DNA of 64,000 nucleotides from Moritella sp. (GTDB taxonomy: Bacteria > Pseudomonadota > Gammaproteobacteria > Enterobacterales > Moritellaceae). Made by a program: the position numbers and the translations under genes. Below, one piece after another: positions 18,042 through 26,600 of the stretch. The stretch spans positions 184,980 to 248,979 of the forward strand of contig NZ_JABSQR010000008.1 in assembly GCF_013215705.1 (NCBI RefSeq), written 5' to 3'. Position 1 is the stretch's first letter; every line of letters starts with the position of its first letter. The notes beneath the pieces were generated by a model. That model was not told where the DNA came from, did not search any database, and saw only the letters and a program-made list of their open reading frames with translations.

Positions 18042-20453
18042 TTAGAATTCTTGTTCTGTTCTTCTGATTATTTCATCTTGGATTCGTTTGTCCAAAATAA
18101 TAAACTGAGCACTATAACCCGCTACACGGATGACCAAATCTTTATATTCGTTAGGATTTTCTTGTGCCGCAATTAGCGTTTCTTTATCGACTACATTAAA
18201 CTGTATATGCAGCCCCTTTTGATCAAAATAACCTCTTAATAAAGAACCTAAATTTTGTAGCCCTTTAGTTCCTTTAATTGATCCTGGATAGAATTTTTGG
18301 TTAAGTAGAGTGCCGTTAGATGCAATATGATGATCTAATTTTGCAACTGAATTTACTGCTGCAGTAGGACCATTGGTATCAGCACCTGTACAAGGAGATA
18401 CACCATCAGCTAAAGGGTCGTGAGCTTTTCTTCCGTCTAAAGAAGGACCGATAAGATCGCCAAGTAATACATTGATCGCTGCCGGGTATAATCCCGCATG
18501 GAAATCGCCCCCTCTAGGGTTTGTATATTTTTCGACTTCTTCACAATAAATCAAAGCACCAATTCTGGCTAATTCATCTACATCATCAATGTCGTTACCG
18601 AACTTCGGTGCTTTATTTTTTATAAGTAGTCTTATGTCTTCATGCTTTCTTTTATCTTCTGCATTTTCTGCATCGTCACCAAAGTTTGTTGCAAGAGCTT
18701 CTTTTAGATCTTTTAAAGTAAGTTTTTTTGTATCAAAGACAAGATATTTGATCGCGGCAAAGGCATCGCCTACATTGGCAACACCGACGCCTTGTGGACC
18801 AGAGAAGTTATAGTGTGCGCCACCGTCTTGAAGGGATGTACCCGTAGAAATACAGTCGTCAACCATGCAAGATAAGAATGGTAAAGGTGCTCTTTCTGCA
18901 TGCGCTAGATCGATGACATTGTCAGTGCTTATAAGTTGGTATACAAAGAATTCCATTTGTTTTCTATAAGCGTCTATAATTTCTTCCATTGAAGAGAATT
19001 CTGTAAATTCGCCTGTTTCTGGCCCTATTTGTTTCCCGTTAGACATGCCATTATCAACTACAATTTGAAGAAGTCTGGCTAGGTTAAAGAATGCAGAGTC
19101 ATGCCACCCTTCCGTTTTTCCTGGAACTTGAGGTTCAACACACCCGATTATTGCGTATTCTCTGGCGTCTTTTAGAGTGAGTCCATTATTGACAAGGGAA
19201 GGAATGATGACTTCATCATTGTAGTAGGAAGGCATACCAGTTCCGAGTCGACTAAGCTCACAACTTCTCATAAGAAGTTCATCAGGTGTTTTATTCCAGA
19301 TTCTCACCGAAAAAGAAGGTGCAGATAATCGTACGTGAGCAGACGCATCAATACACATATAGGTAAGATCATTAGTCGCATCTTTACCATCTTTGGTCTG
19401 ACCACCTACAATTAGATTTTGGAACAATGGATAGCCACCAAAAGCTCTTGTAGAAATCGCATCTCTTACTTTATTAAGGTCATTAAATTTTACCCAGATA
19501 CAATCAATTAATTCTTGTGCTTTATCAATATCAAAATCTGTTGATTTTGTATCCATTTCATAATAAGGATACATATATTGATCAAATCTACCCGGAGATA
19601 TTGAGTGACCATTTGATTCGATGCTGATAACCATATCGATAAACCAAAAAGATTGGCAGGCTTCATAAAAGTTTGACGCACCATATTCAGGCACTTTTTT
19701 ACAGTTTTTAGCAATAATTAAAAGCTCTTCTTTACGACGAGTATTGTTTTCCTGTGCTGCCATTTCATTTGCCAAATCTGCATATCGATTGGCATACTTG
19801 ATAACTGCATTACAAGATATAATTATCGATTCCCAGAATGGTCTCTGTTTTAAATAATGGGGTGCTGTTTTGTCAGCCATTGCCATCGTATTTTCTACTT
19901 CTTCAATGATACCTCGATAACCTTTTTTTAGAATTTTGGCATAATCGACCGAAACATGTCCAATGCCGTTAAGGTGGTAATTACCCACTGTAAATACATT
20001 TTCTTCCAATGCTTCTATATTTTCTTTTGTCATATAGGAAATGGCTAATTCAGATGTTGTTTTACCTTCCCAGTAATTAAAAACATCTTTCAGTTGTTCT
20101 TTTACTTCGTCACTTATTTGGAAAGCATCTCCGCTTCTTTTATCCATCGTTTCAAATTCATCAACAATCCATTTATGCGAGAATTCAGGAAACACTTGAG
20201 ATGATTTAGGTTCAATAGTCTGACTTCCTACTATTAATTCTTCATCTCTTATTATTATTGGAATTTCATTTAGTATTTTTTCAAAAGCTTTTGCTCTACG
20301 TAAAACGGTTGGTTTATCTTCAGTTTCTTTGTATGATTCTGTAAGTAATAATGCCCGGCTTGCTTCTACACGTGGGACAGCGTCACGCATTTGATTTTTC
20401 AATGTTATTATTCTGTCGCTAGGTTGACTAAAATTATCTTTTAAAATGTACAT
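18042..20453 (-). CDS. dhaB1: Glycyl-radical glycerol / diol dehydratase (B12-independent)
   Basis: Large radical subunit, 803 residues, that removes water from glycerol (or 1,2-propanediol) without vitamin B12. The PFL-like domain covers most of the chain; the glycine-radical domain is C-terminal. The thiyl Cys is residue 438 in GCVEPQVPG, and the radical Gly is residue 779 in RVAGYSAQF. The glycerol-site residues known from Clostridium butyricum are all visible: His in NGIGHVSVDY, His-Ser in NGHSISPGRFDQY, Glu in CVEP, and Asp in EGWHDSAFF. This favours glycerol/diol dehydratase over choline TMA-lyase or PFL. The neighbouring dhaT supports glycerol. The operon is probably horizontally acquired (Firmicutes-like proteins between repeats). 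Confidence 0.9.
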   Translation of the reverse strand: MYILKDNFSQPSDRIITLKNQMRDAVPRVEASRALLLTESYKETEDKPTVLRRAKAFEKILNEIPIIIRDEELIVGSQTIEPKSSQVFPEFSHKWIVDEFETMDKRSGDAFQISDEVKEQLKDVFNYWEGKTTSELAISYMTKENIEALEENVFTVGNYHLNGIGHVSVDYAKILKKGYRGIIEEVENTMAMADKTAPHYLKQRPFWESIIISCNAVIKYANRYADLANEMAAQENNTRRKEELLIIAKNCKKVPEYGASNFYEACQSFWFIDMVISIESNGHSISPGRFDQYMYPYYEMDTKSTDFDIDKAQELIDCIWVKFNDLNKVRDAISTRAFGGYPLFQNLIVGGQTKDGKDATNDLTYMCIDASAHVRLSAPSFSVRIWNKTPDELLMRSCELSRLGTGMPSYYNDEVIIPSLVNNGLTLKDAREYAIIGCVEPQVPGKTEGWHDSAFFNLARLLQIVVDNGMSNGKQIGPETGEFTEFSSMEEIIDAYRKQMEFFVYQLISTDNVIDLAHAERAPLPFLSCMVDDCISTGTSLQDGGAHYNFSGPQGVGVANVGDAFAAIKYLVFDTKKLTLKDLKEALATNFGDDAENAEDKRKHEDIRLLIKNKAPKFGNDIDDVDELARIGALIYCEEVEKYTNPRGGDFHAGLYPAAINVLLGDLIGPSLDGRKAHDPLADGVSPCTGADTNGPTAAVNSVAKLDHHIASNGTLLNQKFYPGSIKGTKGLQNLGSLLRGYFDQKGLHIQFNVVDKETLIAAQENPNEYKDLVIRVAGYSAQFIILDKRIQDEIIRRTEQEF

Positions 20454-20971
20454 AGTTTACCCTTTTATGATTATAACCAATTAATTTTTATATTTTAAAT
20501 TAGTTGTTAATTCTATAACCGACATTTCGTATTTAAACGAGAAAACAAAATTAAAAAACGCCTGTATGCTTTGCTTATACGACACAGCTATCACGTCTAG
20601 ATAAATAATTCATCATCACTCACCAGTATTATTCTGGTTATTAAAAATAACTGCCACATTGAGTCGTTTTTTAAATCAACATGCTAATCTAAGTGAGAAA
20701 ATAATTTAAACGTCACTTTATAGAATAATTTTTATTTGTAAGACCAAATTAACCAATCTATTTATTAAAGAAAACTTTTTTATGATATTGCGTTCAATAA
20801 GCTCGATCGTCCCCACAATTAAAGATTGTTTGTTTGTTTGTGTTAGCTGTTAATTTAACTTCAGTCACAAAAATTCATAAAATAGCCCCTCCGGTTTCAT
20901 ATTGAAACAAAATGCCACTACCTACATTTCAATATGGAACAATATAGAATAATATACCTAAAGGAGCGGGC
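20454..20971. other. Upstream region of the dehydratase operon
   Basis: About 520 AT-rich bases carrying the dhaB1 promoter. The only clear features are two related palindromes at 20894-20939. No sensor or activator gene lies beside the operon. I saw no convincing sigma-54 promoter. Confidence 0.6.
20894..20939. promoter_or_regulatory. Two related inverted repeats upstream of dhaB1
   Basis: GTTTCATATTGAAAC at 20894-20908 and TTTCAATATGGAA at 20927-20939 share a TTTCA-N3-TGAAA/TGGAA form, with centres about 32 bp (three turns) apart. They look like binding sites for a dimeric regulator. They lie 440 bases from dhaB1 and about 40-70 bases from the tiny frame at 20972, so which gene they serve is unclear. 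Confidence 0.45.
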
Positions 20972-21016
20972 ATGACTGAGCCAAATCTCATACCGGAGAT
21001 GCTCATCGGGTTTTAA
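20972..21016 (+). CDS. Possible 14-codon leader or truncated gene start
   Basis: ATG behind a near-perfect ribosome site (AAAGGAGCGGGC) opens a frame MTEPNLIPEMLIGF and stops at once. The strong start signal with so short a product suggests either a leader peptide or the surviving 5' end of a gene cut off by the repeat that begins 25 bases later. Only the start signal supports it. Confidence 0.3.
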   Translation: MTEPNLIPEMLIGF

Positions 21017-21041
21017 GTAATTGACTTGGAGCGAATCGACG

Positions 21042-21097
21042 TAAAATAGATTTAGGATGTCGATTACAGATTCTGAGTTCACGTAGCGTTACGTAAA
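21042..21097 (+). repeat. Dispersed ~50-bp repeat, copy 2
   Basis: Contains TAAAATAGATTTAGGATGT, then 17 bases, then TTCACGTAGCG and TTACGTAAAA. The TAGGA to TTCACG spacing is identical to copies 1 and 3, and the tail is closest to copy 1. It marks the right edge of the hipBA plus dehydratase block. Confidence 0.75.
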
Positions 21098-21249
21098 AAT
21101 GGTGAGTCAATTGCCGGTAAGTGAGTGCTACAACAGGATAAGTAACACGACGATCGCAGATGCATTATTAGATCGTTTGTTGCACCGCAGCATTTGTAGT
21201 TTGCCAATGGTGTCTATAATTAATAGAACAGTCTCGAGTCGGAGGTTTT

Positions 21250-21441
21250 ATGGATCTGTCAAAATTACATACCGGAATGATGATTTCCAGTAAAAAAGGC
21301 GATGGCCACATCATCAGTATTGATCGCGAACAACATACAATGCAGGTTATTGATTTTATGGATAATCACGAGTTTGAAGTCGGATTTGAATATATCAAAG
21401 ACGATCCTCAGGTTCATAACCCGGAAGGTGGTTATTACTGA
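21250..21441 (+). CDS. Small conserved hypothetical protein, 63 residues
   Basis: The ATG follows GTCGGAGGTTTT, a strong ribosome site. The 63-residue acidic product MDLSKLHTGMMISSKKGDG... has no signal peptide or membrane helix and looks like one small beta-rich cytoplasmic domain (GHIISIDREQHTMQVIDF). It ends in HNPEGGYY. I do not recognise a named family. It stands alone and is followed by a strong terminator. Confidence 0.75.
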   Translation: MDLSKLHTGMMISSKKGDGHIISIDREQHTMQVIDFMDNHEFEVGFEYIKDDPQVHNPEGGYY

Positions 21442-21505
21442 CTGCCGGAATTATAGGCCGTAAGTGAGTAACAGGCTAGATAGGTATGTTGAGCATTTAT
21501 CACAG

Positions 21506-21536
21506 AAAAAGTCCCTACTAACAAAGGGATTTTTTT
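21506..21536 (+). terminator. Rho-independent terminator after the 63-residue gene
   Basis: Stem AAAAAGTCCCT / AGGGATTTTTTT with a T-run, about 65 bases after the stop codon. Confidence 0.8.
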
Positions 21537-22104
21537 AATACTAAACCTGCCACCATTAATTACCCAATTGAGATCATGGTAAGCAAGCTATTCTGCTTTC
21601 TATTAAGCTCGCACTCGTTTAGCGTTTATCGGTGAGTAAACACAATCTAGATTAGCCATAACTTAGCTTAAATCACAGCGAATTTAACTCATAAAGTGAA
21701 GTGACATAGTCATTCCCTTCATAAAAATGAACAGAATAACGGTTAAAGACACCTATAGGGCAGTGAAAAAAGCAAGTTTGTCCAATAACCTCAATGGTGG
21801 TTAATATGCAGTGAGAACTTGACTAAAATAGAGGGTATATTATTGATATTTCAATCTTTTTCTGCTAACTTTGCAAGGTCGTCTAGTTATTTCGTTGTCA
21901 TAATTACCTATCCTTAATATGATTAGCTCGCGATCATTAACCATCCAAACGAAAACCATCATTCAGATTCAATTATAGAGACTAAAAACCGGAATCTTGC
22001 CTGTCAAAAATTTTTTGGCTGTTATAAGGGCTTTACCTTCAGAATATGCTAAAGCCCTCTTTTTATATCTTTTAGTGTAATTAAATCAATTCCACTAGTT
22101 GCTA
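21537..22104. other. Gene-free region with an orphan rightward terminator
   Basis: About 570 bases. No gene is supported; a 25-codon frame at about 21727 (MNRITVKDTYRAVKK) lacks a ribosome site. A clear hairpin with T-run at 22027-22063 points rightward although no rightward gene precedes it, so a short RNA may be made here. Confidence 0.5.
22027..22063 (+). terminator. Orphan terminator hairpin
   Basis: Stem AGGGCTTTA / TAAAGCCCT with a 14-base loop followed by CTTTTT on the plus strand. The minus-strand side has no T-run, so it does not fit the leftward neighbour. Confidence 0.6.
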
Positions 22105-22491
22105 TTACCCTCTAGGTTTACAAGCTATCTTTAGTTCATACACATCAATTTTACAATGTTGTTCATTCCACGGTGCTGCGACGTCAAAACGAACCTTTCC
22201 CCAAGTTTCATATAATCCATCGACGTAAATTGTAGGGTAATCTTTTTCCAAATCTAAACCGCTATCACCTAATTTACAAAAACGTTTGGTTTTATTTTTT
22301 TTGAATGACTCAACATAAACACATGGGTCAGATTTTAATTGGTAAACAATACCTTTTGCATCGTACTTTGGAGCGCCTTGAATTATTGCGTAAAATGAAT
22401 AATCTTTAATGTATTTATTTACTTCTTCCTCAGCGAAAGAAGGGAATAAAACTGACGATGAGCATACCAACAACAGTAAAGCCTTCAACAT
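22105..22491 (-). CDS. Small secreted Cys-containing protein, probable immunity protein
   Basis: 128 residues with a Sec signal peptide (MLKALLLLVCSSSVLFPSFA). The mature periplasmic part has four Cys (DPCVYV, KRFCKL, EQHCKI, KIACKP), enough for two disulfides. I do not recognise a family. The gene begins 14 bases after the stop of the muramidase upstream and reads in the same direction. A periplasmic protein encoded directly behind a cell-wall hydrolase effector is the standard layout of an immunity gene. The role is inferred from this context only. Confidence 0.6.
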   Translation of the reverse strand: MLKALLLLVCSSSVLFPSFAEEEVNKYIKDYSFYAIIQGAPKYDAKGIVYQLKSDPCVYVESFKKNKTKRFCKLGDSGLDLEKDYPTIYVDGLYETWGKVRFDVAAPWNEQHCKIDVYELKIACKPRG

Positions 22492-22505
22492 ATAACAATC
22501 CCTCT

Positions 22506-24755
22506 TTAAATTAAATTTTCGGCTCTATTATCACCGCGTGTTTTAGACATTTTTGGGAAATTTACTAACCACCAGTCATCATCATTCATCACCTTATAAA
22601 ATGCTGAATCTTCGCCTACTTTACCCTCTAACTGGTCTTTATACAGCGCTGGTATTATGAGTCTTTTTGTTTTCGCGTAATACCGACCGACAAAATGTAA
22701 ATCAACGAGTACCTCTTTTACTTTGGTCGATAATGCATCCCAGTCAATTGAATTACCATTAAGGTAAACATCACATACATCCTGCTTAAGCGTTAAACGC
22801 TTACAGTCTTTAACGTATACGTCATAAATTTCTAAAAATGCATAATGCTGCATTTTTCGAGTCATCTCTTGCTCTGCTTTTGGTACGCATTTATCCAATG
22901 TCTGCCAATATGTGTAAGCTGGTTGTTTGGTTTTTCCTGCTCCACCTTTTAGCCATGTCAATAACTTATCCGAAATTTGGTTGCAGTTTTTAGCCGCCGC
23001 CTTAAAGATTTTTTCAACATCAGAAGCGGATCGACCTCCTAAATCTAATCCTTTCCCAAACGTAACTCCTGAGCTTTCTATAACTTTACCGCCATTATTG
23101 GGGACGTGAGGAACACGAGTGAAAAACATATTATCCTTAATATCATTTCCTTCAGCATCAAAAGTAAGTTGCCCTATAGGTACTTGTAGCCATTTTTTAT
23201 CCATTTCATCTGAGATATAACGCCAATGTTCAACAAGAGCCTCATCAATCCCAAGTAAAGTGTCTTTATCAACCGCTTCGGTACTTTTATTTAAATTATA
23301 ATCTTGGTGAACCTTGTTCGTTGGAGTGAATTGGGACTTGAATAACACGATAGCTTTTTGTGTTGCGTTTCCAAAATCACCATCTGCGCCTGCACTACCA
23401 ATATTTAGTCCTAATATCACAAGTGCTTCTTGGATACTTTTTACAGCCTCTCCTTTCACACCTTTTTTGAAAAAATCAGTTTCACTTTTCGTGAATAAAT
23501 CTAAATTATATACGGGATAGAAATGTTCAGATTTTAAGATCCCATTTTGTCCATCAAGATAAGCGACTGCAATGTTGGAGAACTTTAAATGATTGATAAC
23601 CCTAAGATTGCCAGAGAGCCAAGGCATATAAGTATCTTTCACTTCACCTGCAATAAAAGCACTTGCATTTGAGATGTTTTCTTGTATACCAAATGACTGT
23701 GTTTTTGAATATTCATTTAGCGGATCAAGAGAGATGGATACTTTTTTTAATGCTTGTTTGTTCGCTTCAAAATCAGCTATTTTTTTAAATGTCAGTGCTA
23801 CGGGACTAAAAAGTAAATCTAAACCATTATCACCAACTTGATATTCGCCTTTTAATTTATAAGGTACTAGCAAGTGCTGCTGTTGAAATCCTTCTGAATA
23901 TCTTTCCACTGTTTTAGGCGTTTTTTTTCGTTGTTCTTCTACGTATATCAATTTGAAATACATAAAATCAATGTCTTTGTAATAACTATTATCAGTTATG
24001 GCAAGCTCTCGCCATAATTTTCCTTTCCAAAATAGATATAAAAACCCCGCTTTGAATTCAGCGATATTATTTTTATCTTTCTCTTTTCCTAAATACGCTA
24101 AAGCTCTAACAGGAATAAGTACATTATCCCACTCTTTTTTTTCTGTGTCCTTATCAACAGGTGCTATCCCTTGCGTTAATATATAACTTAAAGGCTTTGG
24201 GTGTATGTGCATGTATATTTGCAGATCTAAATCGCGCGTAGCGTCTTTTAATACATCAAATTCAACCAAACTACGGTGTATATTTCGAACATCTAATTGA
24301 GGTTTTGATTGCTTTCCAATTTGGTCCTCTTTCTTTCTCAAATAAAATTCCGCATTACCCGCGGGTGATTGTCCTGCAATTTCGATGACAATTTTATGCT
24401 CAGGCGTTAGTTCCATAGGCACATCAGTAGATTGAGGTACCTGAACAATATCATCGGTAACGCGTTTATAATAAGCGTTTCTAAAGGCAGTTTTTTTTTC
24501 ATTTTGAGCGTACTGATTTTGAGCATTTACCGCGACCCACTGCCCACTAGATAATAATCGACGGAGTGTGTTTAACGCCTGTTCTCCACCTGAAAGCAAA
24601 AGAGTTTGCTTTAATCTTTGAGGAAGATGGTTCAGCCAAGAAGCAGTATTTCGCTCACACGAAAGCGTCCTAATGACTTCATCGGAGGATTGTTTACACG
24701 CTAGTTCATCATGGGATAATTCAGAACTTGGTATAAATTTGTAACGTATATTCAT
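22506..24755 (-). CDS. Peptidoglycan-binding, pesticin-like muramidase; probable secreted antibacterial effector
   Basis: 749 residues, no signal peptide. Residues 1-120 form an N-terminal region (SGGEQALNTLRRLLSSGQWVAV) of a type seen in effector and VgrG/PAAR-associated proteins. The middle is unassigned. A PG_binding_1 domain lies near 425-475 (GVKGEAVKSIQEALVILGL...GADGDFGNATQKAI). The C-terminal ~190 residues look like the lysozyme-fold pesticin muramidase: Glu in VIESSGV, then TFGKGLDLGG with the Thr/Asp positions. It would cut the glycan backbone of peptidoglycan in the periplasm of a rival. Absence of a Sec signal plus a secreted downstream partner suggests type VI delivery; no T6SS genes are in the window. 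Confidence 0.7.
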   Translation of the reverse strand: MNIRYKFIPSSELSHDELACKQSSDEVIRTLSCERNTASWLNHLPQRLKQTLLLSGGEQALNTLRRLLSSGQWVAVNAQNQYAQNEKKTAFRNAYYKRVTDDIVQVPQSTDVPMELTPEHKIVIEIAGQSPAGNAEFYLRKKEDQIGKQSKPQLDVRNIHRSLVEFDVLKDATRDLDLQIYMHIHPKPLSYILTQGIAPVDKDTEKKEWDNVLIPVRALAYLGKEKDKNNIAEFKAGFLYLFWKGKLWRELAITDNSYYKDIDFMYFKLIYVEEQRKKTPKTVERYSEGFQQQHLLVPYKLKGEYQVGDNGLDLLFSPVALTFKKIADFEANKQALKKVSISLDPLNEYSKTQSFGIQENISNASAFIAGEVKDTYMPWLSGNLRVINHLKFSNIAVAYLDGQNGILKSEHFYPVYNLDLFTKSETDFFKKGVKGEAVKSIQEALVILGLNIGSAGADGDFGNATQKAIVLFKSQFTPTNKVHQDYNLNKSTEAVDKDTLLGIDEALVEHWRYISDEMDKKWLQVPIGQLTFDAEGNDIKDNMFFTRVPHVPNNGGKVIESSGVTFGKGLDLGGRSASDVEKIFKAAAKNCNQISDKLLTWLKGGAGKTKQPAYTYWQTLDKCVPKAEQEMTRKMQHYAFLEIYDVYVKDCKRLTLKQDVCDVYLNGNSIDWDALSTKVKEVLVDLHFVGRYYAKTKRLIIPALYKDQLEGKVGEDSAFYKVMNDDDWWLVNFPKMSKTRGDNRAENLI

Positions 24756-25025
24756 TATATGCCCACAATTAAATAAAAATTGCAGTGATTTTAAGCTGAT
24801 TAGACTTAATGATAACGATTTGGTTTGGGGCCAACTTAAACCATAAGTTATTATATTGCAATAAGTTAAGTGTTTTTTTGTATTATTTATTACCTCGAAG
24901 TTATTATTTGGGGGGCTGGCGAAGTATTATGCTCATAATTATCACATTTCACATAAGCAAATATATTGCGAATAATCATAAACAACTTTTAATTGAGTAG
25001 ATGCCATAACATAAAATGGGAACAT
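24756..25025. other. Intergenic region upstream of the effector
   Basis: 270 bases holding the effector promoter. No other gene is supported. Confidence 0.5.
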
Positions 25026-25205
25026 ATGGCTTAGATTATCGACATCCCTACCATATCAAAACCCGAAAAATTAGCACGTCACGGCTTCCAAACATATATC
25101 AACAACTTTCACCTTAGTAATGCATTCATAGCGGCCATTCCAACACTGTATAAAAGTAAACGCTTAGTTAAGCCCACCTACCAAATATTTTCAATTGTTG
25201 CATGA
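25026..25205 (+). pseudogene. Transposase N-terminal fragment (possibly IS91 family), broken
   Basis: ATG-GCT is followed by an in-frame TAG, then an open stretch IIDIPTISKPEKLARHGF and LSNAFIAAIPTLYKSKRL to a stop at 25203. The sequence has the look of a transposase N-terminus. As an IS91-type C-terminus lies just past the IS66 remnant, this is probably the other half of the same interrupted gene, but I cannot confirm the family. Confidence 0.4.
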
Positions 25206-25241
25206 TTATCCTTCATTAAATGAAGGATAATCATGCAACAA
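25195..25241. repeat. Perfect 23-bp inverted repeat over the IS66 tnpA start
   Basis: Two 23-bp arms separated by one A. The right arm contains the ribosome site (GAAGGATAATC) and first codons of the tnpA remnant. A transcript would hide its own start in a very stable hairpin. Confidence 0.8.
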
Positions 25242-25334
25242 AGCAAAAACGAACAACATTGGCAACGCATATTTCAGTTACAAGCTGAAAGTGGGCTAAC
25301 TAAATCGCACGTCGCTGTTCTAAATCGTTCTTAA
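25233..25334 (+). pseudogene. IS66 accessory protein TnpA, truncated
   Basis: Thirty-three residues, MQQSKNEQHWQRIFQLQAES..., match the N-terminus of IS66 TnpA (SxxxQHWxxIxxLQxESGLTKS). It stops at a TAA created at the deletion joint. Too short to work. Confidence 0.75.
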
Positions 25335-25966
25335 CGGGGTTTTCAGGTTATTTACAATGCGATGGTTACAGTGTTTATGAAAATATCGACAATATTATTC
25401 CTGTTGGTTGCTGGGCTCATGCAAGACGTAAGTTACATGATGCCTTAACCGCGCAGCCCAAAAAAACATGCAAAGCCACAGTGGCATTAAATTACATCCA
25501 ATCGCTTTACGCGATAGAGAAAAAATCCAAATTATTAACCCCCGAAGAACGGCAACACTTATGAGTGAAAAAAGCAGAACCCGTCTTGCAGCAATTTCAT
25601 GAATGGCTAATAAAAAGTGGAAAGACAGTCACCCCGAAAAGTAAAATAGGCGTAGCTATTAGTTATACCTTAAACCAAAGGGAAAAGCTGAGGCCCTATT
25701 TGTATTCTGGAGAATTAGGGATTGATAATAACGTCACTGAACGAAATATCAGGCCATTTATCACCGGTCGAAAAAATTGGATGTTCAGTCAATCAGTGGA
25801 TGGTGCAGACGCGATCGCAGTACTTTACAGTATTGTGATGACTTGCCGTGCGAACGATATAAATCCGTATTTATACTTCCAAAAACTCTTCAGAGAACTG
25901 CTGCAACGGGATGAACTTGCTGATTTAAGTGATTTATTGCCTTGGAATTACGACCTAGAAGCCTGA
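25331..25966 (+). pseudogene. IS66 transposase TnpC, C-terminal half with in-frame stop
   Basis: Reads FSGYLQCDGYSVYENI, then CWAHARRKLHDAL, an in-frame TGA at 25562-25564, then NVTERNIRPFITGRKNWMFS and the end DLLPWNYDLEA. These are hallmark segments of the IS66 DDE transposase C-terminus, including the Glu in NVTERNIRP. The N-terminal half is missing and one stop interrupts the rest, so the gene is dead. Confidence 0.85.
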
Positions 25967-25989
25967 TGATATCAGGCTTGACCGCTTAC

Positions 25990-26343
25990 TTATATCGGGG
26001 CGTATTTCCCGACAAAAACATCATCGACACAAGCAATAATACCGTGATATTCAAATATAAAGACGGGCAAACTCAAACAACGAAAACCAGAATTTTACCG
26101 ACGTTTCAATTTCTCTGGCTTATCTTGCAACATGTGCTTCCCAAAGGATTACAGCGAGTGCTGGATTATGGGTTTTTACACGGTAATGCCACACGGCTAA
26201 GAGTGCGCATTCAAACAATATTGCTGCATCTGTTCAATTGGAAAAGATCTGAACTCGCCGCAACAATATCAAGCAAAGCAATCCGCATTTGTCCTTGCTG
26301 TCAGCATGAAATGAAGTGCGTTGGTATCACGCGAACGACCTAG
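25990..26343 (+). pseudogene. IS91-family transposase, C-terminal fragment
   Basis: The frame reads LYRGVFPDKNIID, TVIFKYKDGQTQTTKTR, and HVLPKGLQRVLDYGFLHGNA, followed by a CPCC zinc-type segment (ICPCCQHEMKC). This is the C-terminal part of an IS91/IS801-type HUH transposase. The N-terminal catalytic part is missing. It begins directly at the right end of the IS66 remnant, so the IS66 element inserted into it. Confidence 0.75.
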
Positions 26344-26546
26344 CCGAAAGGCTAAACATAATAAGGATAATGGTGTTAACACTTAAGATTGGAGATGCGA
26401 TAGTTATGGTGAAAATAGGTTAATTCATTGATAAATAACAGCCCTGTTATTCATCTCAATTTCGCTCGTCTTGGGTTTAGCCCCAAGGCGAAGTACCCAC
26501 CAAGATCAAACACGTTATTTACTATATAAAGAAGGGCTTCGGACTT
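26344..26546. other. Spacer between IS91 remnant and cassette array
   Basis: About 200 bases with no gene. It holds short hairpins (CCTAGCCGAAAGGCTA; GGGTTTAGCCCC) that may belong to the IS91 end. Confidence 0.4.
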
Positions 26547-26600
26547 GTTCAACACCCGAATAGGTGTCGGCTGCGCGACACCTATTCTTATATGTTATAG
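26547..26600 (-). repeat. attC site of the VOC cassette
   Basis: Minus strand: CTATAAC ... GTTGAAC ends, with an inner stem GAATAGGTGTCG / CGACACCTATTC. Nearly identical to the attC of the first cassette, but without its extra unpaired T. Confidence 0.8.

Larger units (their letters stand above)
25195..25989 (+). mobile_element. IS66-family element remnant, internally deleted
   Basis: Holds the 5' end of tnpA joined to the C-terminal half of tnpC; the tnpB and tnpC N-terminal regions are lost. The right end CTTGACCGCTTAC at 25977-25989 is the reverse complement of a typical IS66 end (GTAAGCGGTCAAG). No matching left end is seen. It sits inside an IS91-type transposase gene. Confidence 0.75.

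Noticed and set aside
20454..20900. Sigma-54 (-24/-12) promoter for dhaB1
   Set aside because: Candidates (for example TGGCATTTTGTTTCA on the minus strand) miss the GC of the -12 element.
24809..25000. 63-codon frame upstream of the effector
   Set aside because: No ribosome site, low-complexity hydrophobic sequence, overlaps the effector promoter.
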